The translations under genes and the position numbers were made by a program. From assembly GCA_946631345.1 (NCBI GenBank), contig CAMPAA010000033.1, forward strand, positions 1 to 18,592: a stretch of 18,592 nucleotides of DNA. The letters are read 5' to 3'. Origin of the DNA: an uncultured Verrucomicrobiota bacterium (GTDB lineage: Bacteria; Verrucomicrobiota; Kiritimatiellia; RFP12; UBA1067). The notes beneath the pieces are model-generated. The model had not been told where the DNA came from. It searched no databases and saw nothing but the letters and a program-made list of their open reading frames with translations. Below, one piece after another: positions 6,614-14,580 of this stretch. Within the stretch, counting starts at the first letter, position 1. Every line of letters starts with the position of its first letter.

Positions 6614-6636
6614 TGCAGGCTGGAAGGAGAAGAAGG

Positions 6637-8679
6637 ATGGAGTTGGAAAACGGAGGGCTGTTCAGGCTGATGGCCCCGTTCAAGCCGACAGGTGATCAGC
6701 CGGAGGCGGTGGCTAAGCTGCTGAAGGGGCTTCAGGCAGGTGAACGCAGGCTTGTGCTGCAGGGTGTGACGGGCAGCGGCAAGACCTTTACCATGGCCAA
6801 CCTCATCGCCAAGTGGAACAGGCCCACGCTCATCCTCTCGCACAACAAGACCCTCGCCGCGCAGCTCTTCGCGGAGCTGAAGGAGTTCTTCCCGGAGAAC
6901 GCGGTGGAGTACTTCATATCCTATTACGATTACTACCAGCCAGAGGCGTACATCCCACAAACCGACACCTACATTGAGAAGGACGCCGCCGTGAACGAGG
7001 AGATCGAGCGTTATCGCCTCTCCGCCACAAACGCCCTCATCGCGCGCAAGGACGTCATAGTGGTGGCGTCTGTCTCCTGCATCTATGGCCTCGGCGAATC
7101 CACGGAGTACCGCGACCTCGCCGTGCGCATCAAGGTGGGCGAGGGCCAGGGGCGCGGAAACCTCATCGCCCGGCTCATCGAGGCACAGTACTCCCGCAAC
7201 GACATGGAGTTCGTTCAGGGGAACTTCCGCGTGCGCGGGGATGTGGTTGACATCTTCCCGGCTTACGCCGTCGAGGGCGTGCGTGTCGAGTTCTTTGGCG
7301 ACGAAGTGGACTCCATACGCGCGCTCGATCCAGTGACCGGCAAGACTGGCGTTTCGATGCCGGCGGCGGTGATCACGCCCGCCAAGCAGTTCGTGATGCC
7401 GAAGGACAAGATGGAGGCGGCGTACGTGCGCATCGAGGCGGAGCTCGCCGACCGGCTGAAGTACTTCGAGGGCGCGAAGAAGTACATCGAAGCCCAGCGC
7501 CTGCGCGAACGCACGGAGTACGACATCGAGATGATGCGCGAGCTCGGCTACTGCAACGGCATTGAGAACTATTCGCGCCCGCTCACGGGCCGCGCGCCTG
7601 GCGAGCCTCCGGAATGTCTGCTCGACTACTTCCCCGACGATTTTCTCACCATCATCGACGAGTCGCACGTGGCGGTGCCCCAGCTGCGCGCGATGTTTAA
7701 CGGCGACCAGGCGCGCAAGCAGAAGCTCGTGGATTACGGGTTCCGCCTGCCGAGCGCGAAGGACAACCGCCCTCTGCGCTTCCCGGAGTTCGAGGCCAAG
7801 GTGCACCAGATAGTGTTCACCTCGGCCACGCCTGGCGATTACGAGTACTCCGTGTCGAAAACTGTCGCCGAGCAGATTATCCGTCCGACCGGCCTGCTCG
7901 ACCCGGAGATCGAGGTTCGCCCGCTCAAGAACCAGATCGACGACCTCATGGAGGAAATCAGGCAGGTGTCGGCGGCTGGCGACCGTGTGCTCGTGACCAC
8001 GCTCACGAAACGCTCGGCAGAGGACCTCACCGCATACCTCCACGAAACCGGAATACGCGTGGAATACCTGCATAGCGACATAGACGCCCTCGAGCGCGTG
8101 GCTATACTCGGGCGGCTCCGCAAGGGCGAGTTTGACGTGCTCGTGGGCATAAACCTCTTGCGCGAGGGTCTGGACTTCCCGGAGGTCGCGCTTGTCGCGA
8201 TTCTCGATGCCGACAAGGAGGGCTTCCTGCGCTCCACCACATCGCTCGTGCAGACGGCGGGACGCTGCGCGCGACACGTGAATGGGCGCGTGATCCTCTA
8301 CGCCGACCATGAGACGGACGCGATACGCGAGACGATAGACATCACGCGCTACCACCGCGAGAAGCAGATCGCATACAACGCCGCGCATGGCATCACGCCG
8401 AAGTCGGTTAAGCGCAGGATCAACGAGGCGGTGTACGTGTACACCGCAGGGAAGAATACCGGGAAGGGCGCAGGCGGTACGTCCGCGCTGCCTGGCGGCG
8501 GCGTGGACCAGGCAGTGCTTGACGACCTGCGCCGCGAGATGATGGAGGCGGCGGACGCTCTGGAGTTCGAGCGCGCGGCATATCTGCGCGACCAGATAAG
8601 GACCCTTGAGGGCCAAAAGGACAAAGGCAAAAAGCCCCAAAAACCACCAGCCTCCGCAAAAAAGGCAGGGCGGGCGTGA
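6637..8679 (+). CDS. uvrB: Excinuclease ABC subunit B (UvrB)
   Basis: 680 residues, normal length. UvrB is the damage-verifying helicase-like subunit of nucleotide excision repair, loaded by UvrA and recruiting UvrC. Visible motifs: GVTGSGKT Walker A (43-50); the beta-hairpin region YYDYYQPEAYIPQTDTYIEKD that inserts at the lesion; DESH motif II (341-344); LREGLDFPEV; motif VI, here QTAGRCARHVNG (Cys where most have Ala in GRAAR); VILYAD; and a C-terminal UVR motif (LRREMMEAADALEFERAAYLRDQI) that contacts UvrC. The tail is Lys/Pro/Ala-rich. The ATG at 6637 is chosen because of the adjacent AAGGAG; an in-frame TTG at 6613 overlaps the promoter. It is divergent from tatD and apparently monocistronic. 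Confidence 0.97.
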   Translation: MELENGGLFRLMAPFKPTGDQPEAVAKLLKGLQAGERRLVLQGVTGSGKTFTMANLIAKWNRPTLILSHNKTLAAQLFAELKEFFPENAVEYFISYYDYYQPEAYIPQTDTYIEKDAAVNEEIERYRLSATNALIARKDVIVVASVSCIYGLGESTEYRDLAVRIKVGEGQGRGNLIARLIEAQYSRNDMEFVQGNFRVRGDVVDIFPAYAVEGVRVEFFGDEVDSIRALDPVTGKTGVSMPAAVITPAKQFVMPKDKMEAAYVRIEAELADRLKYFEGAKKYIEAQRLRERTEYDIEMMRELGYCNGIENYSRPLTGRAPGEPPECLLDYFPDDFLTIIDESHVAVPQLRAMFNGDQARKQKLVDYGFRLPSAKDNRPLRFPEFEAKVHQIVFTSATPGDYEYSVSKTVAEQIIRPTGLLDPEIEVRPLKNQIDDLMEEIRQVSAAGDRVLVTTLTKRSAEDLTAYLHETGIRVEYLHSDIDALERVAILGRLRKGEFDVLVGINLLREGLDFPEVALVAILDADKEGFLRSTTSLVQTAGRCARHVNGRVILYADHETDAIRETIDITRYHREKQIAYNAAHGITPKSVKRRINEAVYVYTAGKNTGKGAGGTSALPGGGVDQAVLDDLRREMMEAADALEFERAAYLRDQIRTLEGQKDKGKKPQKPPASAKKAGRA

Positions 8680-8700
8680 ATGATTCGCAAATGGTAGATC

Positions 8701-8715
8701 AGGGCATGTTGCCCT
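8701..8715. repeat. Short perfect hairpin downstream of uvrB
   Basis: AGGGCA and TGCCCT flank a TGT loop. There is no T-run after it. It lies in the 213-base uvrB-ccdA spacer. Confidence 0.5.
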
Positions 8716-8775
8716 CAGCGCACCTCTCCTCGTGTAGACGGGGGAATGGTGCCATCCGGGTCGCCAGATGCATAC

Positions 8776-8812
8776 TTTATCGGATGCCTCATCCGATAAA
8801 CCGATAATTTTT
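8776..8812 (+). terminator. Hairpin, possible uvrB terminator
   Basis: TTTATCGGATG and CATCCGATAAA form a perfect 11-bp stem with a CCT loop (8776-8800). After seven bases (8801-8807) a T-run follows. The T-run is displaced from the stem, so this is a weaker terminator candidate or a regulatory hairpin. Confidence 0.45.
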
Positions 8813-8854
8813 CATAGGCTGAATAACAACACGATGAGTGCTCTGCTCAAACTA

Positions 8855-8863
8855 TGGTATAAT
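8855..8863 (+). promoter_or_regulatory. Extended -10 promoter of the ccdA-trx operon
   Basis: TGG-TATAAT with the hexamer at 8858-8863. No strong -35 (TGAGTG at 17-bp spacing). It lies 29 bases before the ATG at 8893. Confidence 0.65.
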
Positions 8864-8892
8864 ACGCGATAAGAAGCAACAGGGAAAGAGCC

Positions 8893-9966
8893 ATGAATAT
8901 CATACAGACAGCACTTGAAGGACTAATCTCGTTCGTGTCGCCGTGCATGCTGCCGCTCTTGCCGGTGTATGTGGCGTACTTCTCGGCTGGGGAGGTTGGG
9001 GCGGCGCAGCCATCGGCCGGCAAGAGTGTGTTGTTTGCGCGGGCGTTTGCGTTCATGGCCGGATTCACGGCGGTGTTCGTGTCGCTGGGCGTGTTCGCGG
9101 GCTCGCTCGGGGCGGCGCTTGCGGCGCACCGCACGGCGGTGAACGTGGTGTGTGGAGCGATTGTCGTCGTGTTCGGCCTCGGATATCTCGGTTTGTTCCG
9201 TCTGCCGTTCTCCGGGATGAAGAGCGGACGCAAGCCGACTGGCGTGGTTTCGGCGTTCGTGTTCGGGCTGATCTACTCCGTGAGCCTCACCCCGTGCGTA
9301 GGGGCGTTCCTCGGAGCGGCGCTGATGCAGGCCGCAGCTGAGGGCGGGGCGGCGAAAGGCGCGGTTCTCCTGCTGGCGTATTCGCTCGGGCTGGGCGTGC
9401 CGTTCGTGCTGTCCGCCGTGCTGCTCAACAGGTTCCGTACGGCGTTTGGCTTCATAAAGAGCCGCTACAACGTCATCAACCCGGTAAGCGGTGCGCTGCT
9501 GGTTCTCTTCGGAGTGTGGATGGTTGCAGCGCCGTGGGCCAAATCCGTCGCCGCGGAACGCAAGGCTGGTCCCGTTGCGGCGCAGGATGGGGTTCGCACA
9601 GAGAATGGCAAGGTGGATGCTCCGCGTCCGCCGACAACAAAGGAGAAAAAGGCAATGGAGATAGAACTAACGTCAGCAAACTTCGAGACGGAGGTGCTGA
9701 AATCCGACATACCGGTGCTGGTCGACTTCTGGGCGCCATGGTGCGGTCCATGCCGCATGCTTTCGCCGCTTGTGGCTGCTCTCGCGCAGGAGAGGGCCGG
9801 TACGCTGAAGGTGGGAAAGGTGAACGTGGACGAGGCGGCCGATCTCGCCGCGAAGTACGGCATCAACAGCATTCCCGCGCTATTTCTGTTCAAAGGCGGC
9901 AAGGTGGCGGCGCAGACCGTCGGCTTCATGAAGAAGGAAGACCTTGACCGCTTCGTATCCCAGTGA
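8893..9966 (+). CDS. CcdA-type thiol transporter fused to thioredoxin
   Basis: 357 residues. Residues 1-214 form a CcdA/DsbD-beta-type membrane domain with about six hydrophobic segments. Its two transport cysteines are C18 (FVSPC, first segment) and C135 (SLTPC, fourth segment). A polar Pro/Lys linker (215-254) leads to a complete thioredoxin (255-357) with WCGPC (C284, C287) and the cis-proline motif NSIPALFLF. CcdA/DsbD proteins pass electrons from cytoplasmic thioredoxin across the membrane to extracytoplasmic thiols; the fused domain could be donor or acceptor depending on topology, which was not determined. AAAGGAG (9639-9645) lies nine bases before an in-frame ATG (9655, Met255), exactly where a free thioredoxin would begin, so a second short product is likely. 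The downstream membrane-protein gene overlaps or abuts the stop. Confidence 0.9.
   Translation: MNIIQTALEGLISFVSPCMLPLLPVYVAYFSAGEVGAAQPSAGKSVLFARAFAFMAGFTAVFVSLGVFAGSLGAALAAHRTAVNVVCGAIVVVFGLGYLGLFRLPFSGMKSGRKPTGVVSAFVFGLIYSVSLTPCVGAFLGAALMQAAAEGGAAKGAVLLLAYSLGLGVPFVLSAVLLNRFRTAFGFIKSRYNVINPVSGALLVLFGVWMVAAPWAKSVAAERKAGPVAAQDGVRTENGKVDAPRPPTTKEKKAMEIELTSANFETEVLKSDIPVLVDFWAPWCGPCRMLSPLVAALAQERAGTLKVGKVNVDEAADLAAKYGINSIPALFLFKGGKVAAQTVGFMKKEDLDRFVSQ
9639..9657 (+). promoter_or_regulatory. Internal ribosome-binding site and start codon for free thioredoxin
   Basis: A perfect AAAGGAG lies nine bases before ATG at 9655-9657, in frame with the fusion. The resulting product, starting MEIELTSANF, has the normal N-terminus and length (103 residues) of a stand-alone thioredoxin. 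Confidence 0.55.
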
Positions 9967-9967
9967 G

Positions 9968-10675
9968 GTGGCGGATCGGCCCGCACGATGCGCTGGGGAC
10001 GTGGTCTCAGGGGCATTCGCAATAGGATTGGCGTCGGCAAGGGCGAACCTTTTTCCGATGGCCGCTCTGTGGTTGATGGCTGCGGTAATGGTTTTCGCCT
10101 ATTATTTTGTGCCATGCGCCGCCTGTGCGTTTGAACCGGTACGCAGATGGCAGGTTGAGTGGGGTGCGTTCGCCGCGTTCGCCACGCAGGCCGTGTTCTG
10201 TGGGGTGATTCCGGCAATCTTCGTCATTACCGTGAGATCGATCCGGCCTAGTAGGCCTCTGGTCAAGATGTTTGCGCAGGCTGTATGGTGTGGGGCGTGG
10301 GGTGTTGTGTACCTGTGGTTCTATTCGGTGCAGGCAAAGATTTTTGGTGAAGGCGCTGACTTGCACATCCTGTGCTGCAAGATGCTTGTCGATCAGTTTG
10401 TGTGGACTCCGTTTGTCGTCATGCCGCTCAGTTCACTCTTCTTCCTTTGGCTCGGATGCGACTTCTCTTTTCGCAAGGCGGGTTCCAGATGCCGAGAAGG
10501 TTTCGTGGGTAAGGTCGTCCTGCCAAATCTCGTTTCCAACTGGTGTGTATGGATGCCTGCGCTCATTGCGGTGTATGCATTTCCTGTCGCGCTACAGGTG
10601 CAGGTTCTCGGTGTGGTTGCCTCGTTTTGGGCGTTGATGTGTCTTCAGATCGGAAAGAGGGTGGGCAATGGATGA
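9968..10675 (+). CDS. Mpv17/PMP22-like integral membrane protein
   Basis: About 235 residues with four or five hydrophobic segments. The signatures DQFVWTPFVV (middle) and NLVSNWCVWMPALIAVYAFPVALQV followed by a Trp-containing last segment match the Mpv17/PMP22 pattern (DQ-x-x-x-(A/T)-P and W-x-x-W-P-x-x-x-x-x-(N/Y)-F-x-x-(P/V)). In eukaryotes the family forms organelle membrane channels; the bacterial role is unknown. The start is uncertain. The frame is open from a TTG at 9944, inside ccdA-trx; the GTG at 9968 directly after the fusion's TGA is listed here, but neither has a clear ribosome-binding site, so coupling to the upstream gene is likely. Its 3' end overlaps the regulator gene by eight bases, supporting one operon. 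Confidence 0.7.
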   Translation: MADRPARCAGDVVSGAFAIGLASARANLFPMAALWLMAAVMVFAYYFVPCAACAFEPVRRWQVEWGAFAAFATQAVFCGVIPAIFVITVRSIRPSRPLVKMFAQAVWCGAWGVVYLWFYSVQAKIFGEGADLHILCCKMLVDQFVWTPFVVMPLSSLFFLWLGCDFSFRKAGSRCREGFVGKVVLPNLVSNWCVWMPALIAVYAFPVALQVQVLGVVASFWALMCLQIGKRVGNG

Positions 10676-11825
10676 CGCATGCTCCATCCTTTACCTTGAT
10701 ATGCAGCGGGGAGAGCGGATTCAGGAGATGAAATTGGCTGGAATCCGTCGCTATGCAAGTGCGCGTGGTTGGAAGGTGGATATATGCACCGAACGCGAAT
10801 CGCGCCCGGATCGAATAGCGAAGGTCATTTCATGCCGTCGCCATGTGGGATGCATTGTGGAGTGTTCCGCAGCACATTCCGACCTCCCGCCGAGGTTCTT
10901 CGGCAGCATGCCGGTAGTGTATCTGGACTGTGCACGCAATCTCTATGGAGGAAAGATTCCGAAGGTTGTTCACGACAGCGAAATGACAACGCGTATTGCG
11001 TTCAGGGAACTTGCCTCAAATCATCCGCAGTCGTTTGCCATTGTCGGATATGCAGAATGCCGACCATGGTCCAACATCAGAGAGCGAACGTTCCGCACTC
11101 TCGCCAAGCAGTTCGGCACGCCTTGCATTTCGTTTGTACGCCGCGACGAATCCGAACTGTCGCGCAGGGAGCGTCTTGCGGAATTTATCGGCAGACTGCC
11201 GATGCAATGCGCGATATTTGCCGTAAACGACAATACCGCCGCAGAGGTTGTCTCTGCCTGCCGCACGAGCGGACGGAGAATACCCGCCGACATGACGCTG
11301 CTCGGCGTTGATAACCTCGAAAGCGTATGCGATGGCTCCTCTACGCCCATATCCAGCATCCAGGTGGATTTCGAGAGGGCAGGATATCAGGCTGCGAAGA
11401 TGCTGGACGGCCTACTTTCAGGAGGTGGCGGAACGTGCTTCGATCAATTTGGTCCGTTGATGGTTGTGCGACGTGAATCAACACGTGGATTTGGTCGCCG
11501 CGAACCGCGTATATTCCCAGTTGTCGAGAGGATCCGGCGCGAAGCATGCAATGGACTTGCGGTGCGCGACATCGTAACGGGCATCAATGGTTCTCGCAGA
11601 CTTTTCGAAATGCGCTTTCGGGAGGCGATGGGCCATTCCATTCTGGATGAGATTCAGTACGTGCGCCTTGAGAAGGCATGCTTCCTGCTTGCAAAGACCG
11701 ATACGCCGATAGGTGCAATTGCCTCGCTGTGCGGATATCGTTCCGACATAGCGCTCAGCAAGGCTTTCGTGTCTAGCATGGGAATGTGCATGCGCGCATG
11801 GCGCAGTCGCAACCGTTCCATTTAA
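10668..11825 (+). CDS. XylR-type regulator (sugar-binding domain plus AraC HTH)
   Basis: 385 residues. The N-terminal part (about 1-275) is a LacI/periplasmic-binding-protein-like effector domain. Landmarks are the MPVVYLD strand, VVHDSEMTTRIAFRELA and AIFAVNDNTAAEVVSACRTSGRRIPADMTLLGVDN, the classic hinge-side motif. The C-terminal part (about 285-382) is an AraC/XylS double helix-turn-helix: AVRDIVTGINGSRRLFEMRFREAMG for the first, IGAIASLCGYRSDIALSKAF for the second. Such proteins (E. coli XylR architecture) activate sugar-utilisation genes when a sugar binds. The ATG at 10668 overlaps the preceding gene's stop and has GAGG at 10656-10659. The likely targets are the lectin-like and glycosidase genes immediately downstream. 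The ligand cannot be predicted. Confidence 0.9.
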   Translation: MDDACSILYLDMQRGERIQEMKLAGIRRYASARGWKVDICTERESRPDRIAKVISCRRHVGCIVECSAAHSDLPPRFFGSMPVVYLDCARNLYGGKIPKVVHDSEMTTRIAFRELASNHPQSFAIVGYAECRPWSNIRERTFRTLAKQFGTPCISFVRRDESELSRRERLAEFIGRLPMQCAIFAVNDNTAAEVVSACRTSGRRIPADMTLLGVDNLESVCDGSSTPISSIQVDFERAGYQAAKMLDGLLSGGGGTCFDQFGPLMVVRRESTRGFGRREPRIFPVVERIRREACNGLAVRDIVTGINGSRRLFEMRFREAMGHSILDEIQYVRLEKACFLLAKTDTPIGAIASLCGYRSDIALSKAFVSSMGMCMRAWRSRNRSI

Positions 11826-11879
11826 CTGTTGCACACTTGGGTTGGCAGCGTACGACAACCATCCAACTGCATCCCATAC

Positions 11880-11898
11880 ATATTTTTCGCAAAAGTAT
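11880..11898. promoter_or_regulatory. Candidate operator palindrome upstream of the lectin/glycosidase unit
   Basis: Imperfect 19-bp dyad: ATATTTTT and AAAAGTAT around CGC, with 7 of 8 arm positions complementary. It sits about 24 bases before the -10 box, just upstream of the -35 position, where an AraC-type activator commonly binds. The promoter itself lacks a good -35, consistent with activation. The regulator gene ends 54 bases upstream. Confidence 0.4.
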
Positions 11899-11918
11899 AA
11901 CACCAGCGTTGTCTGATG

Positions 11919-11927
11919 TGATACAAT
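11919..11927 (+). promoter_or_regulatory. Extended -10 promoter of the lectin/glycosidase unit
   Basis: TGA-TACAAT with the hexamer at 11922-11927. The -35 region is poor (ATAACA/ACACCA). It is followed by AAAGGAG at 11948-11954 and the ATG at 11962. Confidence 0.6.
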
Positions 11928-11961
11928 CCACGGCATCAAAGATGAGGAAAGGAGATTTCCG

Positions 11962-14568
11962 ATGAAGTTCAAGAGACTTGTCGTAATTGTCTGCGCGGCG
12001 GCGTCTGCCGCGCTCCTTGCCGATTCCACGTGGATCGGACCTAATTGCAACACAGACCCGGCGGCGTGGAGCGTTCCCGAGAACTGGGATGGTGGGGTGC
12101 CTACAGGCTCCGCTAAGGCTATCATCCCATATATGCTTGGGAGGAACTATGTGCTCCATTTCACGCCTCCGCTTGACTTCACTGGCGAAATAGCTGGTGG
12201 AAGAGATTCCACGATCTGGGACGTGAAGTGGCCGACATACCTGAAGCTTACGGTTCTTGATGGTGCCGCGTGGACGGTTGGCGGCAATGGCCACCTGATC
12301 GCAACAGATGGAATCGCGGCACGGCTGGCAGCGACGTTTTCTGGCACGATACTAATCCCACCGGGTATGTCGTTCACGGCAGCATCCACGCTGAACGAGA
12401 GCATCGAATATGTCGGCAAGGGTACTTTGACCGTCACAACCACCAACCAACTCTCGCACATCTCTGGGTTCAGCGGCACGCTTGTGTGGAATGGTCCGGG
12501 TGGAGCATCGCTAACGCCGGTTGACATGGCAGTTCTACAGCAGCACGGGATACGCCTCGGCAATGGGGCGTCAATCATACTGAAGGATCGGTTCTTGGCC
12601 ATCAACGGCGCTCAGGAGATTCCAGACTGGAACGATTCATCCTCGGACTGGAGCTTCAACGGTTCCACCAACGGAACCGCCGTCACCGAACGCTTCTCGT
12701 TCGACGAGACGCCACCCCACGCGAATGCCACCGGTGAGTTGGAGCTTGTGACAGACGCCGCACAGGTGCATAGCGTATTCTACAAGGGGCGCAAGCTCAA
12801 GATGCACGACAGCTGGGGCGTGAGTTTCCACTGGAAGCCGAGCAATGCCTTGCCGAAGAAGTACTCCGATGCCGGGAAGTCGGCGACATGGAGCGGGTTC
12901 TTCGGGTTCTATCTGGCAGCAGAACCTACGACATGCGGCTCCACATGGTCCCAGCCTGGTGGTGCAGGCGATGGATTCGGCATCAACCTGTGGGACGACT
13001 GCAAATCCGGTTGGCAGCTCCACGCGGACAATATATCGGTAGGGTTAAAAAGCGAGACGCTTGCTGCCATCGGTGACGGCATAGACTTCAAGAAGGAGTC
13101 GGATGTTGACGTGACGTGCCAGAACGGGACTTTGACCGTCACAATCACGCAGGGCGACAAGATGTTCGCCGTGCAGCGGCCTACGTTTAACCAGGAAAAG
13201 ACACTACTTACCGTTCCGGACGGATACTACATCGGTTTTGCCGCATCCAGCGATTGGTGGAACGATACCGCCGCCAGCGTCCCCATGAGTACGCATACCA
13301 TCAGCAACTTCCGCGGCTGGTACCGCGCACGCGAGGCGCATGGTTGGCAGCAAGTTGCCGACAGCACATATCCGTTTACGGCGGCGAACTGCACGGCGCG
13401 AATCTACACCGATACGTCCGCATATGTGGAGAACGCAGCCGCGCTTGAGGCGGATGGTTCGTTTCGCCTTGAGCCGAATGGAACCCGTACCAGAAACATC
13501 ATTCGGATTAAATATGACTTTGATCGCACGAAGCGGTATCTTGTCACGTTTGATCTCGTGGCTGGTGACGGCACCTCAGCCGAGAATACCGAATACACAA
13601 AGCTGGGGTTCGTCAAATGTCAGGATGCAATCAGTTCATGGGTGTTCAACTACGCTCGTATCAACGAGCAGGAATGGGATGGATATGCGTACCCGTTGAT
13701 GCTTACGATGAGGTGGTATGGCAAGTGGGCGAAGTTTTGGGCTGACAACTCTGGAAGGGCCAACCGTCAGCACAGCCAGTTGTTTCCCATACCTGTTATG
13801 GTGAAAAATACGACAACTCATGTAGGGATGATCTATGATGGACTCGCAGGCATTTACTATCAGGCGCATTCAGGAAGACATTCCCTTGACTTCGGCTGGA
13901 TCCCGCCGGAAAGCGTCCAGAGCTGCTGGATCAACGAAGTCAAAAACCCGATGCATTTCCAGATTTCCCACGGCAACACATGGGGACAGGTGGATACATT
14001 GGTGAAGAACTTCTCCGTGAAGCGTATGGATGCTCCAGATACAGGCTACATCGACGGTGAGATAGCCGTCGCGGCAAACGCCACTGCCACGCTGAGCGCA
14101 GACGCATCTGCGACAGTATCCGCGACGGCGGCGGCTAAGGTACGGCGCGTGGCGCTTGCGTCTGATTCAGAGCTTGCGGTCGTAACAGATGTTGCCGGTT
14201 CGCGTGTTGAGATAGATTCCGTGGCGATATCCGGCGTTGGAGCGCGGCTCACATCCACGGCGAAAACTACGATTGGTGGAAACTTGGTGTTTTCCGGTGA
14301 CGTTCCCAGTGCGGCGGCGACATTCTCCGGCGATGTCACTTTTGCGGCAGGCGAGGCGACGGTTGTGGTTCCGGAGACATGGCGCAACGCGTACAAGAGG
14401 ATAATTCCGCTATTCGCGCTTGCTTCGACGTCTTCAGGCTCATTGCCTTCCGGCTATCGTTTCATTACGGACGCAGGACGCGACATCACCGGCAGGGTGT
14501 TTGTGACCGTGAAAGACAACATGGTGAGCGTACAACTCCACAAGGGCACGGCAGTGATTGTGCATTAA
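11962..14568 (+). CDS. Large secreted lectin-like beta-sandwich protein
   Basis: 868 residues. The signal peptide is about 1-20. A following segment with TWIGPNCN, AAWSVPENWDGGVPTG resembles the Trp/Asn repeats of passenger-type surface proteins. Residues about 215-455 look like an L-type-lectin/concanavalin-like sandwich: GGAGDGFGINLW (333-344), NGTLTVTITQ, GYYIGFAASS (421-430) and HTISNFRGW (445-453). A second sandwich-like unit (about 470-690) ends LVKNFSVKRM. The last 170 residues are Ala/Thr/Ser/Val-rich beta repeats (SGDV twice) with no recognised anchor. No catalytic motif was identified. Binding of a glycan at the cell surface is inferred from the fold and from the glycosidase gene 12 bases downstream. 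It has a perfect AAAGGAG site and is probably under the upstream XylR-type regulator. Confidence 0.75.
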   Translation: MKFKRLVVIVCAAASAALLADSTWIGPNCNTDPAAWSVPENWDGGVPTGSAKAIIPYMLGRNYVLHFTPPLDFTGEIAGGRDSTIWDVKWPTYLKLTVLDGAAWTVGGNGHLIATDGIAARLAATFSGTILIPPGMSFTAASTLNESIEYVGKGTLTVTTTNQLSHISGFSGTLVWNGPGGASLTPVDMAVLQQHGIRLGNGASIILKDRFLAINGAQEIPDWNDSSSDWSFNGSTNGTAVTERFSFDETPPHANATGELELVTDAAQVHSVFYKGRKLKMHDSWGVSFHWKPSNALPKKYSDAGKSATWSGFFGFYLAAEPTTCGSTWSQPGGAGDGFGINLWDDCKSGWQLHADNISVGLKSETLAAIGDGIDFKKESDVDVTCQNGTLTVTITQGDKMFAVQRPTFNQEKTLLTVPDGYYIGFAASSDWWNDTAASVPMSTHTISNFRGWYRAREAHGWQQVADSTYPFTAANCTARIYTDTSAYVENAAALEADGSFRLEPNGTRTRNIIRIKYDFDRTKRYLVTFDLVAGDGTSAENTEYTKLGFVKCQDAISSWVFNYARINEQEWDGYAYPLMLTMRWYGKWAKFWADNSGRANRQHSQLFPIPVMVKNTTTHVGMIYDGLAGIYYQAHSGRHSLDFGWIPPESVQSCWINEVKNPMHFQISHGNTWGQVDTLVKNFSVKRMDAPDTGYIDGEIAVAANATATLSADASATVSATAAAKVRRVALASDSELAVVTDVAGSRVEIDSVAISGVGARLTSTAKTTIGGNLVFSGDVPSAAATFSGDVTFAAGEATVVVPETWRNAYKRIIPLFALASTSSGSLPSGYRFITDAGRDITGRVFVTVKDNMVSVQLHKGTAVIVH

Positions 14569-14580
14569 TAGGTGGTGGCG

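Noticed and set aside
6607..8640. Open 677-residue frame on the minus strand
   Set aside because: It is the complement of uvrB, whose plus-strand product is unmistakable. The composition (His, Val, Arg, Leu-rich, no domain) is typical of antisense frames in G+C-rich genes.
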